Source: Candidatus Rokubacteria bacterium RIFCSPLOWO2_02_FULL_73_56 (GTDB lineage Bacteria > Methylomirabilota > Methylomirabilia > Rokubacteriales > CSP1-6). From it: DNA of 48,355 nucleotides. The first letter of the stretch is position 1. Every line of letters begins with the position of its first letter. The notes under the pieces are model-generated. The model did no database searches and was not told the DNA's origin. It saw only the letters and a list, made by a program, of their open reading frames with translations. Where the stretch lies: contig MGCF01000018.1 in assembly GCA_001788495.1 (NCBI GenBank), forward strand, positions 17,150-65,504. The letters are read 5' to 3'. Made by a program: the position numbers and the translations under genes. Shown here piece after piece: positions 1-7,811 of this stretch.

Positions 1-66
1 GCGCGCGGGGTGGACAGCGATCGCTTCCTCCGGCTCTTCCTCGACCGCCTGTGCCTCGCGTCCTGA
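1..66 (+). CDS. C-terminal end of a CDS, possibly nucleoside hydrolase (5' truncated)
   Basis: An open frame enters from the left edge and stops at TGA 64-66, giving 21 residues that end VDSDRFLRLFLDRLCLAS. The V-D-x-D-R-F-(6)-L-R-L pattern resembles the C-terminal tail of inosine/uridine-preferring nucleoside hydrolases. That identity would fit the ribokinase that starts inside it at 51 (16 base overlap): hydrolase releases ribose, kinase phosphorylates it. The overlap and open frame are seen directly; the family is inferred from a very short tail. Confidence 0.45.
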   Translation, partial: ARGVDSDRFLRLFLDRLCLAS

Positions 67-977
67 TCGTCGGCTCGGCGAACGTGGACTTCACCGTGGC
101 GGCCGCGCGGCTGCCGCGGCCGGGCGAGACGGTCTCCGGCGGCTCGCTGCTCGTCGCCCACGGCGGCAAGGGCGCCAACCAGGCCGTCGCCGCCCGGCGG
201 CTCGGCGCCGAGGTCCGGCTGCTCGCGTGCGTGGGCGGCGACGCCTCCGGCCGCGCGGTGCGCGCAGCGCTCGCGGCGGAGGGCATCGGGGTCGCGGGGG
301 TCCACGTCGCCGCCGGGGCGGCGACCGGCACGGCGCTGATCGTGGTGGACGCCGAGGGCCGGAACCAGATCGCCGTCGCGCCCGGCGCCAACCGCCTGCT
401 GACGCGCGCGATGGTCGAGGCGCGCCGCGAGGACGTCGCCTGGGCGGACGTCGTCGCCTGCCAGCTCGAGACGCCGCTCGAGACGGTCGCCTGGGTGCTC
501 GCCGAGGCCCGGCGGCGCCGCGCGGCCACGGTGCTGAACCCGGCGCCCGTGCCCGACGCGCCGCTCGACTTCCTCGGCGCGGTCGACTGCCTGACGCCGA
601 ACGAGGGCGAGGCGGCGCGCCTGGCAGGCGTGCCCGCCGGCGACGCGGCCGGAGCCGCCCGGGCGCTGCGGGCGCGGGGCGCCCGGGCGGTGATCGTCAC
701 GCTGGGGGAGGCGGGCGCGCTGGCTTGCGCCGAGGACGGCGAGACGCGCGTTCCAGCGTATCCTGTAGCCGTGCTGGACACGACGGCGGCGGGCGATGCC
801 TTCAACGGCGGGCTGGCGGTGGCGCTCGCCGAGGGGCGGCCGCTCGCGACGGCGCTGCGCTTCGCGAGCGCGGCCGCGGCGCTCGCGTGCACGCGTCGCG
901 GGGCGCAGCCGTCGCTGCCGACGCGGGGCGAGGTGGAACGGCTGCTCAACGACCCGAGAGCGGAGGACGAGCGATGA
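51..977 (+). CDS. rbsK: Ribokinase (PfkB family carbohydrate kinase)
   Basis: Phosphorylates ribose at O5 with ATP in the cytoplasm. The 308-residue protein has the usual length and both PfkB signatures: GGKGANQAVAARRLG near residues 38-52 (substrate side) and DTTAAGDAFNGGLA near residues 243-256, which contains the catalytic Asp of the anion-hole motif GDAF. LNPAPV and TPNEGEAARL are typical ribokinase segments. The start is GTG at 51, inside the end of the preceding gene. Its stop overlaps the next start (ATGA at 974-977), so the three genes are probably co-transcribed. Other PfkB sugar kinases are possible, but the sequence reads as ribokinase. Confidence 0.9.
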   Translation: MPRVLIVGSANVDFTVAAARLPRPGETVSGGSLLVAHGGKGANQAVAARRLGAEVRLLACVGGDASGRAVRAALAAEGIGVAGVHVAAGAATGTALIVVDAEGRNQIAVAPGANRLLTRAMVEARREDVAWADVVACQLETPLETVAWVLAEARRRRAATVLNPAPVPDAPLDFLGAVDCLTPNEGEAARLAGVPAGDAAGAARALRARGARAVIVTLGEAGALACAEDGETRVPAYPVAVLDTTAAGDAFNGGLAVALAEGRPLATALRFASAAAALACTRRGAQPSLPTRGEVERLLNDPRAEDER

Positions 978-2005
978 CGGAATCGACAGACGCAGTGATC
1001 GCAGGCCGCCTGGAGCGCCTCGAGCGGGAGAACCGGCGGCTCAAGCGGCTGGGCGCGGCCGCGCTGCTGGTGGTGGGAGCGGTCGCGCTGATGGGGCAGG
1101 TGCAGGCGCGCCGGACGCTCGACGCGCAGGAGTTCCTGCTGCGGGACGCGGCGGGCCGGGTCCGGGGCGCCCTGATGATCGGCGACGACGGCGCGCCCAA
1201 GCTGGAGCTCCGGGACACCGCCGACAAGCCCCGGGCGACGCTGTACGTGTCCGACCAGGGCTCGGCGAACCTCGTCTTCCGTGACGCCGACGGCAAGCGG
1301 CGCACGTGGCTCTACGCGACCGGGAGCGGCGAGCCGGGGCTGAGCCTCCGGGACGGGCAGGAGCAGATCCGGAGCTGGTTCTTCGTGGCCGAGGACCGGC
1401 CCAACTGGCAGCTCCGCGACAAGGACGGCAAGCGCCGCGCCTGGCTCTCCGTCGAGAACGACGGCACGCCGAACCTCACGCTTCGCGACAAGGACGAGAA
1501 GGTGCGCGGCCGGCTGACGGTCTGGGACGACGGGCGGCCGGAGATCTCGCTCGCGGACCGCAACGACAAGACGCGCGCGCGCTTCTACATCGCCACGAAC
1601 GACCAGCCGCAGATCGTGCTCCAGGACAAGGACGCCAAGCGGCGCGCGTGGATGTACCTGACGGCCGACGAGACGCCGATCCTGACCATGCGCGACAAGA
1701 CCGAGAAGGCCCGCATCTGGCTCTACGCCGACCAGGGCGGGCGGCCCCACCTCACGATGTACGACGACAACGACAAGCTGCGGATCCGCTTCGAGGTCAC
1801 GGAGAACGGGCGCCCGATCCTGACCCTGCGCGACAAGAACGAGAAGATCCGCACCTTCCTGTCGGTCGAGACGAACGACCAGCCGAGCCTGACGTTTCGC
1901 GACCAGAACGAGAAGATCCGGATCGGCGCGGGCCTGACGGGCGACGGCTCGCCGACGCTCAACATCCGGGACGCGAGCGACCGGGCGATCTGGCGGGCGC
2001 CCTAG
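974..2005 (+). CDS. Membrane-anchored protein of twelve 23-residue tandem repeats
   Basis: A 343-residue protein of unknown function. Residues 8-26 are a charged, leucine-rich segment that looks like a short coiled coil; residues 27-45 form one hydrophobic membrane anchor; the rest (56-343) is a tandem repeat. Each unit is 23 residues (one is 22) with consensus LRDKxxKxRxxLxVxxDGxPxLx, followed by a thirteenth partial copy ending in WRAP. Each unit alternates a charged turn with two short strand-like segments, which suggests a regular beta fold outside the membrane. The start ATG 974 overlaps the ribokinase stop; the frame stays open upstream, but the coiled coil, anchor and overlap all support 974. 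Whether the repeats face the periplasm is inferred from the anchor. Confidence 0.8.
   Translation: MTESTDAVIAGRLERLERENRRLKRLGAAALLVVGAVALMGQVQARRTLDAQEFLLRDAAGRVRGALMIGDDGAPKLELRDTADKPRATLYVSDQGSANLVFRDADGKRRTWLYATGSGEPGLSLRDGQEQIRSWFFVAEDRPNWQLRDKDGKRRAWLSVENDGTPNLTLRDKDEKVRGRLTVWDDGRPEISLADRNDKTRARFYIATNDQPQIVLQDKDAKRRAWMYLTADETPILTMRDKTEKARIWLYADQGGRPHLTMYDDNDKLRIRFEVTENGRPILTLRDKNEKIRTFLSVETNDQPSLTFRDQNEKIRIGAGLTGDGSPTLNIRDASDRAIWRAP
1139..2002 (+). repeat. Coding tandem repeat, 69-bp period, 12 full copies
   Basis: The repeat encodes residues 56-330 of the anchored protein in 23-codon units, with a 13-codon partial unit at the end. Copies have diverged strongly at DNA level, but the positions L1, D3, K7, R9, L12, P20 and L22 recur. 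Unit 4 is one codon short. This is old internal duplication rather than a young minisatellite. Confidence 0.85.
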
Positions 2006-2008
2006 TGA

Positions 2009-2150
2009 CGTGGGGGGCCCCGACATGGCCCCCCCCACCCCCCAGCGCTCGGAGCGCCCCGGCGAAGCCGTGGCGCTCCTCGATCACGTCGACAGCGTCC
2101 CGCGACTGGTGACGTGGGGGGCCCCGACAGGGCGCCCCCCACACACCCCC
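2009..2150 (+). repeat. GC-rich intergenic hairpin repeat, locus A (two copies)
   Basis: Two copies begin GTGACGTGGGGGGCCCCGACA, at 2005 and 2109. In copy 1 the arms GGGGGGCC (2012-2019) and GGCCCCCC (2027-2034) close a 7-base loop CCGACAT. It is followed by a second short palindrome around CGCTCGGAGCG (2046-2056). Copy 2 is altered in its right arm. The same core occurs inverted after gspD. It could end transcription of the repeat-protein gene, but there is no T tract. Confidence 0.75.
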
Positions 2151-2176
2151 CAGCCCCCGAGCGCGCGGGTGGCGCG

Positions 2177-3277
2177 CTACGGCGCCAGGCGCGCCCGGAG
2201 CGCGTCCACGTGCGCCAGGGCGGCGGCGACGCGCGCGGGGTCGAGCCGTCCTCGCGCGAGCGCCCGGCGGAGCGCCGCGAGCGTGGCCTCGGGCGCCGAG
2301 CCGCCGTCGGGCAGGCGGTCGTCGGCGATCAGCAGGAGGTCCACGCCCGCGTCGAGCGCCAGCGCCGCGGCCGCGCCGAGCCCGTACCGCTGTTCGATCG
2401 CCGCCATGCGGAGGTCGTCGCTCACGACGGGGCCGTCGAAGCCGAGGACGCCCCGGAGGAGGCCCGCGACCGTCGCGCGCGACAGCGTCGCCGGGCGCTC
2501 CGGGTCGAGCCGGCGGTTCCACACGTGCGCGGTCATGACCGCGTCGGCCAGCCCCTCGGCGATCAGCATCCGGTACGGCGCCAGCTCCACCTCGGCGCTG
2601 GCCGTGTCGGTGACGTCCACGAACCCCTCGTGCGAGTCCGCGTAGCTCGAGCCGTGCCCGGGGAAGTGCTTGAGCGCGGTCAGCACGCCCTCGGCGTGCA
2701 TGCCGCGCACGAACGCGCGCGCGTGCTCGGCCACGAGCCAGGGGTTCGCGCTGAAGGCGCGCGCCGTCCCGACGATCACGGGGTTGGCGGGGTTGTAGCC
2801 GACGTCCACGACCGGAGCCAGGTTCCAGTCGATGCCGGCCTCGCGCAGGCGACGGCCGATGCGGCGCGCCTCGAGCTCGGTGAGCGTGAAGTCGTTGGCG
2901 TCGCCGAGCTCCTGCGCCGAGAGCGTCGCCGCCCAGCCGGCGCCCGGCGCCAGGCGCATGACGCGGCCGCCCTCGGCGTCCACCGCGATCAGCAGGCGCC
3001 GTCCGGTGCACGCGCGCGCGCGCTCGGCGAGCGCGCGCGTCAGGCGGGCGAGCTGCCCGGGGTCCACGATGTTGCGCGCGAAGAGCACGACGCCGCCGAC
3101 GCGCACCTCGCAGAGGAGGCGGTCCACCGGCGCGTCGAGCTCGGTGCCGTGGAAGCCGACCAGCAGGAGCTGGCCGAGGTCGGGCTCGAGCGCCGCGAGC
3201 CGGGCCGGGTCGACGCCCGTGCGGCAGCCGGCCGCGAGCGCCAGGACCAGGAGGCTAGCGGCGGTGCGCCGCCGCAA
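2177..3277 (-). CDS. nagZ: GH3 beta-N-acetylhexosaminidase-like lipoprotein (NagZ type)
   Basis: Glycoside hydrolase family 3, of the NagZ type that removes N-acetylglucosamine from peptidoglycan fragments. The 366-residue protein carries the family signature KHFPGHG near residue 203, then SYADSHEG, and VVSDDLRMAAI near residue 294. The N-terminus is a lipoprotein signal with lipobox ALAAGC (Cys18), so this copy is predicted to be anchored in the envelope, whereas many NagZ proteins are cytoplasmic. The likely start is TTG at 3277, which places the whole signal in frame and overlaps the end of the upstream btpA-like gene by 23 bases, so the two are probably one operon. Substrate is inferred from the family. 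Confidence 0.85.
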   Translation of the reverse strand: MRRRTAASLLVLALAAGCRTGVDPARLAALEPDLGQLLLVGFHGTELDAPVDRLLCEVRVGGVVLFARNIVDPGQLARLTRALAERARACTGRRLLIAVDAEGGRVMRLAPGAGWAATLSAQELGDANDFTLTELEARRIGRRLREAGIDWNLAPVVDVGYNPANPVIVGTARAFSANPWLVAEHARAFVRGMHAEGVLTALKHFPGHGSSYADSHEGFVDVTDTASAEVELAPYRMLIAEGLADAVMTAHVWNRRLDPERPATLSRATVAGLLRGVLGFDGPVVSDDLRMAAIEQRYGLGAAAALALDAGVDLLLIADDRLPDGGSAPEATLAALRRALARGRLDPARVAAALAHVDALRARLAP

Positions 3278-4037
3278 CGAGCTTCTCCACCCGACGCGGG
3301 TCCACGGGCTGCCGCACGTCGCCGTCGCGCTTGACGTACGTGCCGACGATCAGCCCGTCGGCGAGCGCGAGCAGCGCGGCCGCGGTCTCGGGCGTCACGC
3401 CGCTGCCGACGAGGAGCGGCACGCCGGGCACCGCGCGACGGACGCGCTCGAGGTCGCCGGGCGGCGTCGCCTCGCCCGTGGCCGGGCCCGAGACGACGAG
3501 CGCGTCGGCGAGCTCGCGGTGGACGAGGTCGCGCGCGGTCTGCTCGAGCTCGACCGGGGCCAGCGGCACCGCGTGCTTGCCGCCGGCGTCGGCGAAGATG
3601 CGGACGTCGGCGCCCAGCAGCCGGCGGTCGCGGAGCGTGGCGTAGGCGTCGCTCTGGATCACGCCCTGGTCACTGACCACCGCGCCGGCGTGCACGTTGA
3701 CGCGGATGAAGCGCGCGCCGACCGCCGCGGCGATCGCGAGCGCGGCGCGCGCGTCGTTCTTCAGCACGTTGACGCCGAGGCGGGCCCGGGGGAGCGCGCG
3801 CCGCAGCTCGGCGGCGATGGCGGCCATCGCCGCGACCGTGGCCGGCTCGACGCGGCCCGCCGTGAACGGCGCGTCGCCGAAGTTCTCGACGAGCAGCGCG
3901 TCCACGCCGCCGTCGGCGAGCGCCGCCGCGTCGGCGAGCGCCGCCGCGGTCACGCGCTCCATCGAGCCCTCCCAGCGCGGGCTGCCGGGCAGCGGCCCGA
4001 GGTGCACCATGCCGATCAGCGTCCGTTCGAGCTTCAC
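3255..4037 (-). CDS. BtpA/SgcQ family TIM-barrel protein
   Basis: A 260-residue protein of the BtpA family, named for a photosystem I biogenesis factor and related to SgcQ; the biochemical role is not established in most bacteria. Recognisable family segments are MVHLGPLPGSP near residue 10, DALLVENFGDAPF near residue 45, FIRVNVHAGAVVSDQG near residue 111, and GSGVTPE near residue 212. The start is GTG 4037, seven bases after an extended -10 motif on the minus strand. It overlaps the downstream NagZ-like gene. It is divergent from the MFS gene at 4089. Confidence 0.85.
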   Translation of the reverse strand: MKLERTLIGMVHLGPLPGSPRWEGSMERVTAAALADAAALADGGVDALLVENFGDAPFTAGRVEPATVAAMAAIAAELRRALPRARLGVNVLKNDARAALAIAAAVGARFIRVNVHAGAVVSDQGVIQSDAYATLRDRRLLGADVRIFADAGGKHAVPLAPVELEQTARDLVHRELADALVVSGPATGEATPPGDLERVRRAVPGVPLLVGSGVTPETAAALLALADGLIVGTYVKRDGDVRQPVDPRRVEKLVAAAHRR

Positions 4038-4044
4038 GCGGGCG

Positions 4045-4053
4045 ATTGTAACA
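4045..4053 (-). promoter_or_regulatory. Extended -10 promoter for btpA-like gene
   Basis: On the minus strand the sequence is TGT-TACAAT (extended -10, TGn plus TAnnnT), then exactly seven bases, then GTG 4037. The spacing would put the transcription start at or near the start codon. It overlaps the -35 of the divergent MFS promoter. Confidence 0.5.
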
Positions 4054-4074
4054 GGCGGGGCCCTCGGCTATAGT
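4046..4074 (+). promoter_or_regulatory. Sigma-70-type promoter for the MFS operon
   Basis: TTGTAA at 4046-4051 and TATAGT at 4069-4074 are separated by 17 bases, a near-consensus housekeeping promoter. The ATG of the MFS gene lies 14 bases beyond the -10. The -35 overlaps the -10 of the divergent btpA-like promoter, so the two may compete for polymerase. Confidence 0.6.
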
Positions 4075-4088
4075 GGCGGCGGATCCCG

Positions 4089-5345
4089 ATGCGCACGCGC
4101 CCGATCTTCTACGGCTGGTGGGTGACGCTGTCCTTCATGGTGATGGTGTTCCTCTCCACCGGCATCCGCTTCACCGTCGGCCCGTTCCTCAAGCCCATCG
4201 TCGCCGACCTCGGGCTCGACCGCGCGAGCTTCTCGCTCGTGATCTCGCTGAGCCTGTTCCTCTACGGCGCCTTCCAGCCCTTCGTCGGGCGCCTGGTGGA
4301 CCGCTTCGGCGCGCGGCCCGTCCTCGGCGCGGGCACGCTCGCGCTCGGGGCGTCGATCGCCGCCACCGGGCTCGTGACGAACCTCTGGCAGCTCTACCTG
4401 GTCTACGGCGTGTGCGCCGCGGTCGGCCTCGCGGCGACGGGGCACGTCGTCGGCTCGGCGGTCATCTCGCGCTGGTTCACGCGGCGCCGCGCCACCGCGC
4501 TCTCGACCCTCGGCGGCGCCTCGATGGCGGGCATGAGCCTGCTCGTGCCGGTCGCGATGTGGCTGATCCTCACGATCGGCTGGCGCGCGACCTACGCCGT
4601 GTTCGGCCTCGGCGTGCTGGTCCTGGTGCTGCCACTCGTGCTCTGGGTCGTGCGCGAGGCGCCGGAGACGATGGGCCTCCGGCCGGACGGCGAGGCGCCC
4701 GCGGCCGCGGCCGCGGGCAGCGTGGTCGAGCGCACGGACGTCGCGGTCGCCGTGCAGACGCTCTCGTTCTGGCAGCTCGCGAGCGGCCTGTTCACGTGCG
4801 GCTTCTCGATGAGCCTCATCTCGGCCCACGGCGTGCCGATGCTGACCGACCACGGCTTCCACCCGATGCTGGCCTCCTGGGCGCTCGGCGTGCTGGGCGG
4901 CTCGAGCGTCGGCTTCTCCATCCTCGTCGGCCTCTTCGCCGACCGGTTCGGGCGGCGGCCCATCCTCGCGTGGCTCTACGGCGGGCGCGGGCTCCTGTTC
5001 GCGGGGCTGTTCCTGGTCCGCGACAACCCGGTGGCGCTGCTCGCGATCGCCGTGCTCGGCGGCGCCACGATGGCCGGGAGCCTCGCGATGACGTCCGCGC
5101 TCGCGGCGGACATCTTCGGCCGCTTCTCGGTGGGCTCGGTCTTCGGTACGATCTTCTTCGTGCACCAGGTCGGCGCGGCGCTCGGCTCGTGGCTCGGCGG
5201 CTTCCTCTTCGAGCTCTCGGGCGGCTACGGCGCGGCCTTCGCCGCCGCGTCGGCGATCCTGCTCGTCGCCTGCGTCGTGAGCCTGACGATCGACGAGCGG
5301 CCCCGCGCCGTGCCGCGCCTGTCGCCGGTGGCGGGGGGCAGATAG
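4089..5345 (+). CDS. Major facilitator superfamily transporter
   Basis: A 418-residue, 12-helix inner-membrane transporter. The loop motif RLVDRFGARPVLG near residue 74 and its second-half counterpart LFADRFGRRPIL near residue 281 match MFS motif A in both halves. The N-terminal opening (FYGWWVTLSFMVMVFLSTGIRFTVGPF) resembles the monocarboxylate/oxalate-formate antiporter branch, so a small organic acid is a reasonable guess for the substrate. It heads a same-strand group with an isochorismatase-like hydrolase, an enoyl-CoA hydratase and a ketoacyl synthase, all closely spaced, suggesting import plus breakdown of one compound. The compound cannot be named from sequence. Confidence 0.88.
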   Translation: MRTRPIFYGWWVTLSFMVMVFLSTGIRFTVGPFLKPIVADLGLDRASFSLVISLSLFLYGAFQPFVGRLVDRFGARPVLGAGTLALGASIAATGLVTNLWQLYLVYGVCAAVGLAATGHVVGSAVISRWFTRRRATALSTLGGASMAGMSLLVPVAMWLILTIGWRATYAVFGLGVLVLVLPLVLWVVREAPETMGLRPDGEAPAAAAAGSVVERTDVAVAVQTLSFWQLASGLFTCGFSMSLISAHGVPMLTDHGFHPMLASWALGVLGGSSVGFSILVGLFADRFGRRPILAWLYGGRGLLFAGLFLVRDNPVALLAIAVLGGATMAGSLAMTSALAADIFGRFSVGSVFGTIFFVHQVGAALGSWLGGFLFELSGGYGAAFAAASAILLVACVVSLTIDERPRAVPRLSPVAGGR

Positions 5346-5354
5346 GAGCAGACG

Positions 5355-5906
5355 ATGGTCGCGCTCATCGTCATCGACGCGCAGCAGGAGTACTTCGCGC
5401 CGGCCGGCAAGATCGTGCTCCCCGGCGGGCCGCCGGCCGTCGAGCGGATCGCCGACGCGCTGGCGTGGGCGCGCGCCCAGGGGCTGCCGGTGATCCACGT
5501 CGTCCACGAGAGCCGGAAGGCCGGCGCCGCGATCTTCGCGCCGGGCAGCCCCGCGCTCGAGGTCCACCCCGCCGCGCGCCCGGCGCCGGGCGAGACCGTC
5601 GTCACGAAGCACCTGCCGGGCTCGTTCACCGGCACGACGCTCGAGGAGCTGCTGCGCGCGCGGGGCGTGGAGCGCGTGCTCCTCGCCGGGTTCATGACGC
5701 AGATGTGCGTGGACACGACCGCGCGCCAGGCGGCGCACCGCGGCTTCCAGGTCACGGTCCTCTCGGACGCGACGGCGGCGATGGCCGTGCAGGCGCCCGA
5801 CGGCGAGACGATCCCGGCCGCGCAGGTCCATCGCACGCACCTCGGCAGCTTGAGCGGCTTCATCGCCGAGGTGAAGCCGCTCGCCGCCGTCATCGACACG
5901 AAGTAG
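5355..5906 (+). CDS. Isochorismatase-like cysteine hydrolase
   Basis: A 183-residue cytoplasmic hydrolase of the isochorismatase/nicotinamidase superfamily. The catalytic triad is visible: Asp in IDAQQEYFAP near residue 8, Lys in VVTKHLPGSF near residue 90, and the nucleophilic Cys in TQMCVDTTAR near residue 123. Members cleave amide or vinyl-ether bonds; the substrate is not predictable. It lies 9 bases after the MFS gene with a GGAG-type ribosome site before ATG 5355, so it is probably co-transcribed and may act on the imported substrate. Confidence 0.88.
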   Translation: MVALIVIDAQQEYFAPAGKIVLPGGPPAVERIADALAWARAQGLPVIHVVHESRKAGAAIFAPGSPALEVHPAARPAPGETVVTKHLPGSFTGTTLEELLRARGVERVLLAGFMTQMCVDTTARQAAHRGFQVTVLSDATAAMAVQAPDGETIPAAQVHRTHLGSLSGFIAEVKPLAAVIDTK

Positions 5907-5939
5907 CCGGCCGCCCGGCCGGCCCGGAGGGAGGGCCCC

Positions 5940-6722
5940 GTGGGCTACCAGACCCTGCTCGTCGACCGCTCCGAGGCGATCGCGACGCTCACGCTCAACC
6001 GCCCGGAGGCGCGCAACGCCCTCGACCTCGTCATGCGCCGCGAGCTGCTCGGCGCCCTCGACGAGCTCGAGGCGGACCCGGCCGTCCGCGTGGTGATCCT
6101 CACGGGCGCGGGGGGCCACTTCTGCGCGGGCGGCGACGTGAAGTCCATGCGCACGCGACACACCGCCGCGCAGGGGCGCGCCCGCGTCGAGTCGCTCAAC
6201 CGGCTGGTCCTGCGGCTCGTGGACTTCCCGCGGCCGACGCTCGCGATGGTGGACGGCTACGCGGTGGGCGCGGGCTCGAACCTCGCGCTCTGCTGCGACA
6301 TCATCGTCGCCTCCGACCGCGCGAAGCTCGGCGAGCTGTTCTGCAAGGTCGGCCTCGCCGTGGACGGCGGCGGCAGCTGGCTCCTGCCGCGCGTCGTCGG
6401 GATGGCCCGCGCCAAGGAGCTGATCCTCACGGGCGACGTCATCGACGCCGCCGAGGCCGCGCGCATCGGCCTCGTCAACCGGGTCGTGCCGGCGGCGGAG
6501 CTCGCGGGGGTCACGCGCGCGCTCGCGCAACGGATCGCGGCGAACCCGCCGCTGGCGCTCCGCCTGGACAAGCACATGCTGAACCGCGCGGCGGCCTCCG
6601 ACCTGGCGGCCGCGCTCGACCTCGAGGCCTACTCGCAGGCGCTCGCGCTCACCTCCGAGGACCACGCCGAGGGCGTGGCGGCGTTCCTCGAGAAGCGGGC
6701 GCCGCGGTTCACCGGGCGCTGA
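5940..6722 (+). CDS. Enoyl-CoA hydratase/isomerase family protein
   Basis: A 260-residue crotonase-fold protein. LNRPEARNAL near residue 20, the oxyanion-hole segment HFCAGGDVKSM near residue 60, and GYAVGAGSNLALCCDIIVASD near residue 103 identify the family. The segment FCKVGLAVDGGGSWLLPR near residue 136 is closer to PaaG/isomerase-type members than to classical hydratases, so isomerase activity is equally possible. The start is GTG 5940 after a GGAGGGAGG ribosome site. Its TGA overlaps the A of the next ATG by one base, implying translational coupling to the ketoacyl synthase. Confidence 0.88.
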   Translation: MGYQTLLVDRSEAIATLTLNRPEARNALDLVMRRELLGALDELEADPAVRVVILTGAGGHFCAGGDVKSMRTRHTAAQGRARVESLNRLVLRLVDFPRPTLAMVDGYAVGAGSNLALCCDIIVASDRAKLGELFCKVGLAVDGGGSWLLPRVVGMARAKELILTGDVIDAAEAARIGLVNRVVPAAELAGVTRALAQRIAANPPLALRLDKHMLNRAAASDLAAALDLEAYSQALALTSEDHAEGVAAFLEKRAPRFTGR

Positions 6723-7804
6723 TGAACCGCGTCGTCGGCACGGGGATGGCGGTGCCGCCGTGCGTGGTGGACAACCACCTGCTGTCGCGCTGCATGAGCA
6801 CGAGCGACGAGTGGATCGTGCAGCGCACGGGCATCCGCGAGCGGCGGGTCTCGCCCGACACCTTCCGGATGCTCCAGGCGCTCGCGGCCGCGCCCGACAA
6901 GCCCGCGTTCATGAAGTCCGTGTTCGACCAGGGGCTCGGCGGCTCGCTCGACTCGACCCTGAGCGTGAGCGACCTCGCGGTCGAGGCCGCCGAGGCGGCG
7001 CTCAAGCGCGCGGGCATCGCGGCGCGCGACGTGGACTGCATCGTGTCGTCGTCCACGGTCTCCGACTACGCCTATCCGCACTCCGGGTGCGTGGTGCAGG
7101 GGCGGCTCGGGCTCACCTCCACGCCGGCGATCAGCCTCCAGCAGGGCTGCGCGGGGTTCGTCTACGGGCTCGCGATCGCCGACCAGATGATGCGCGGCGG
7201 GATGTACCGGCAGGTGCTCGTGATCGGGGCCGAGCTGATCACGACGATCTTCGACTACACCGACCGCGGGCGCGACATGGCGATCCTGTTCGCCGACGGG
7301 GCGGGCGCGGCGGTGCTGCGGGCCGAGCCCGGCGACCGCGGCGTGCTCTCGAGCCACCTGCACACCGACGGCACCGTGCTCGACGGGCTCGCGGGCGAGC
7401 TCTGGGGCACGTCCACGTACCCGCCGGTGTCCAAGCGGAAGATCGACGACGACCGCGTGCGGCCGCGCATGAACGGCCGCCAGGTGTTCGTCAACGCGGT
7501 GCGACGCTTCAAGGAGGTCGTGCGCGAGTGCCTGGACGCCAACGGCCTGGCCGTGGGCGACGTGGACCGCTACATTTTTCACCAGGCCAACCTCAGGATC
7601 CTCGAGGCGGTCGGCGACGGGCTCGGCCTCCCGGCCGACCGCGTCTTCGTGGACGTGGACCGCTACGGCAACACCGCCGCGGCCTCGGTCCCGATCGCGC
7701 TCCACGAGGCGGTCGAGGCCGGGCTCGTGCGCGACGGCGACCTCGTCCTGCTCGCCTCCTTCGGCACCGGCTTTTCCTGGGGCGCGACGCTCCTGCGCTG
7801 GTAG
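6722..7804 (+). CDS. 3-oxoacyl-ACP synthase III-like protein (FabH family)
   Basis: A 360-residue thiolase-fold condensing enzyme. The Cys-His-Asn triad is present: Cys in LQQGCAGFVYG near residue 142, His in FHQAN near residue 286, and Asn in YGNTAAASVP near residue 316. It has a longer segment than typical FabH after TGIRERR (about residues 43-78), seen in KASIII-like enzymes outside core fatty acid synthesis. No other fatty acid synthesis genes are nearby, and the neighbours are catabolic, so condensation or acyl transfer on a special substrate is more likely than housekeeping FabH. It converges on the phospholipase-like gene with a 7 base gap. Confidence 0.83.
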   Translation: MNRVVGTGMAVPPCVVDNHLLSRCMSTSDEWIVQRTGIRERRVSPDTFRMLQALAAAPDKPAFMKSVFDQGLGGSLDSTLSVSDLAVEAAEAALKRAGIAARDVDCIVSSSTVSDYAYPHSGCVVQGRLGLTSTPAISLQQGCAGFVYGLAIADQMMRGGMYRQVLVIGAELITTIFDYTDRGRDMAILFADGAGAAVLRAEPGDRGVLSSHLHTDGTVLDGLAGELWGTSTYPPVSKRKIDDDRVRPRMNGRQVFVNAVRRFKEVVRECLDANGLAVGDVDRYIFHQANLRILEAVGDGLGLPADRVFVDVDRYGNTAAASVPIALHEAVEAGLVRDGDLVLLASFGTGFSWGATLLRW

Positions 7805-7811
7805 CGCCGGC

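Noticed and set aside
227-973. Upstream extension of the 23-residue repeat protein
   Set aside because: It overlaps ribokinase in another frame and encodes only Arg/Gly-rich sequence; ATG 974 begins the coiled coil and anchor.
5905-5935. GGCCGGCC palindrome between isochorismatase and crotonase genes as a terminator
   Set aside because: No T tract, a strong ribosome site follows, and the spacing suggests one operon.
4068-6665. Long minus-strand open frame of 865 codons opposite the MFS and isochorismatase genes
   Set aside because: The translation is rich in Arg, His, Asp and Glu with no motifs; it is the antisense shadow of GC-rich coding sequence.
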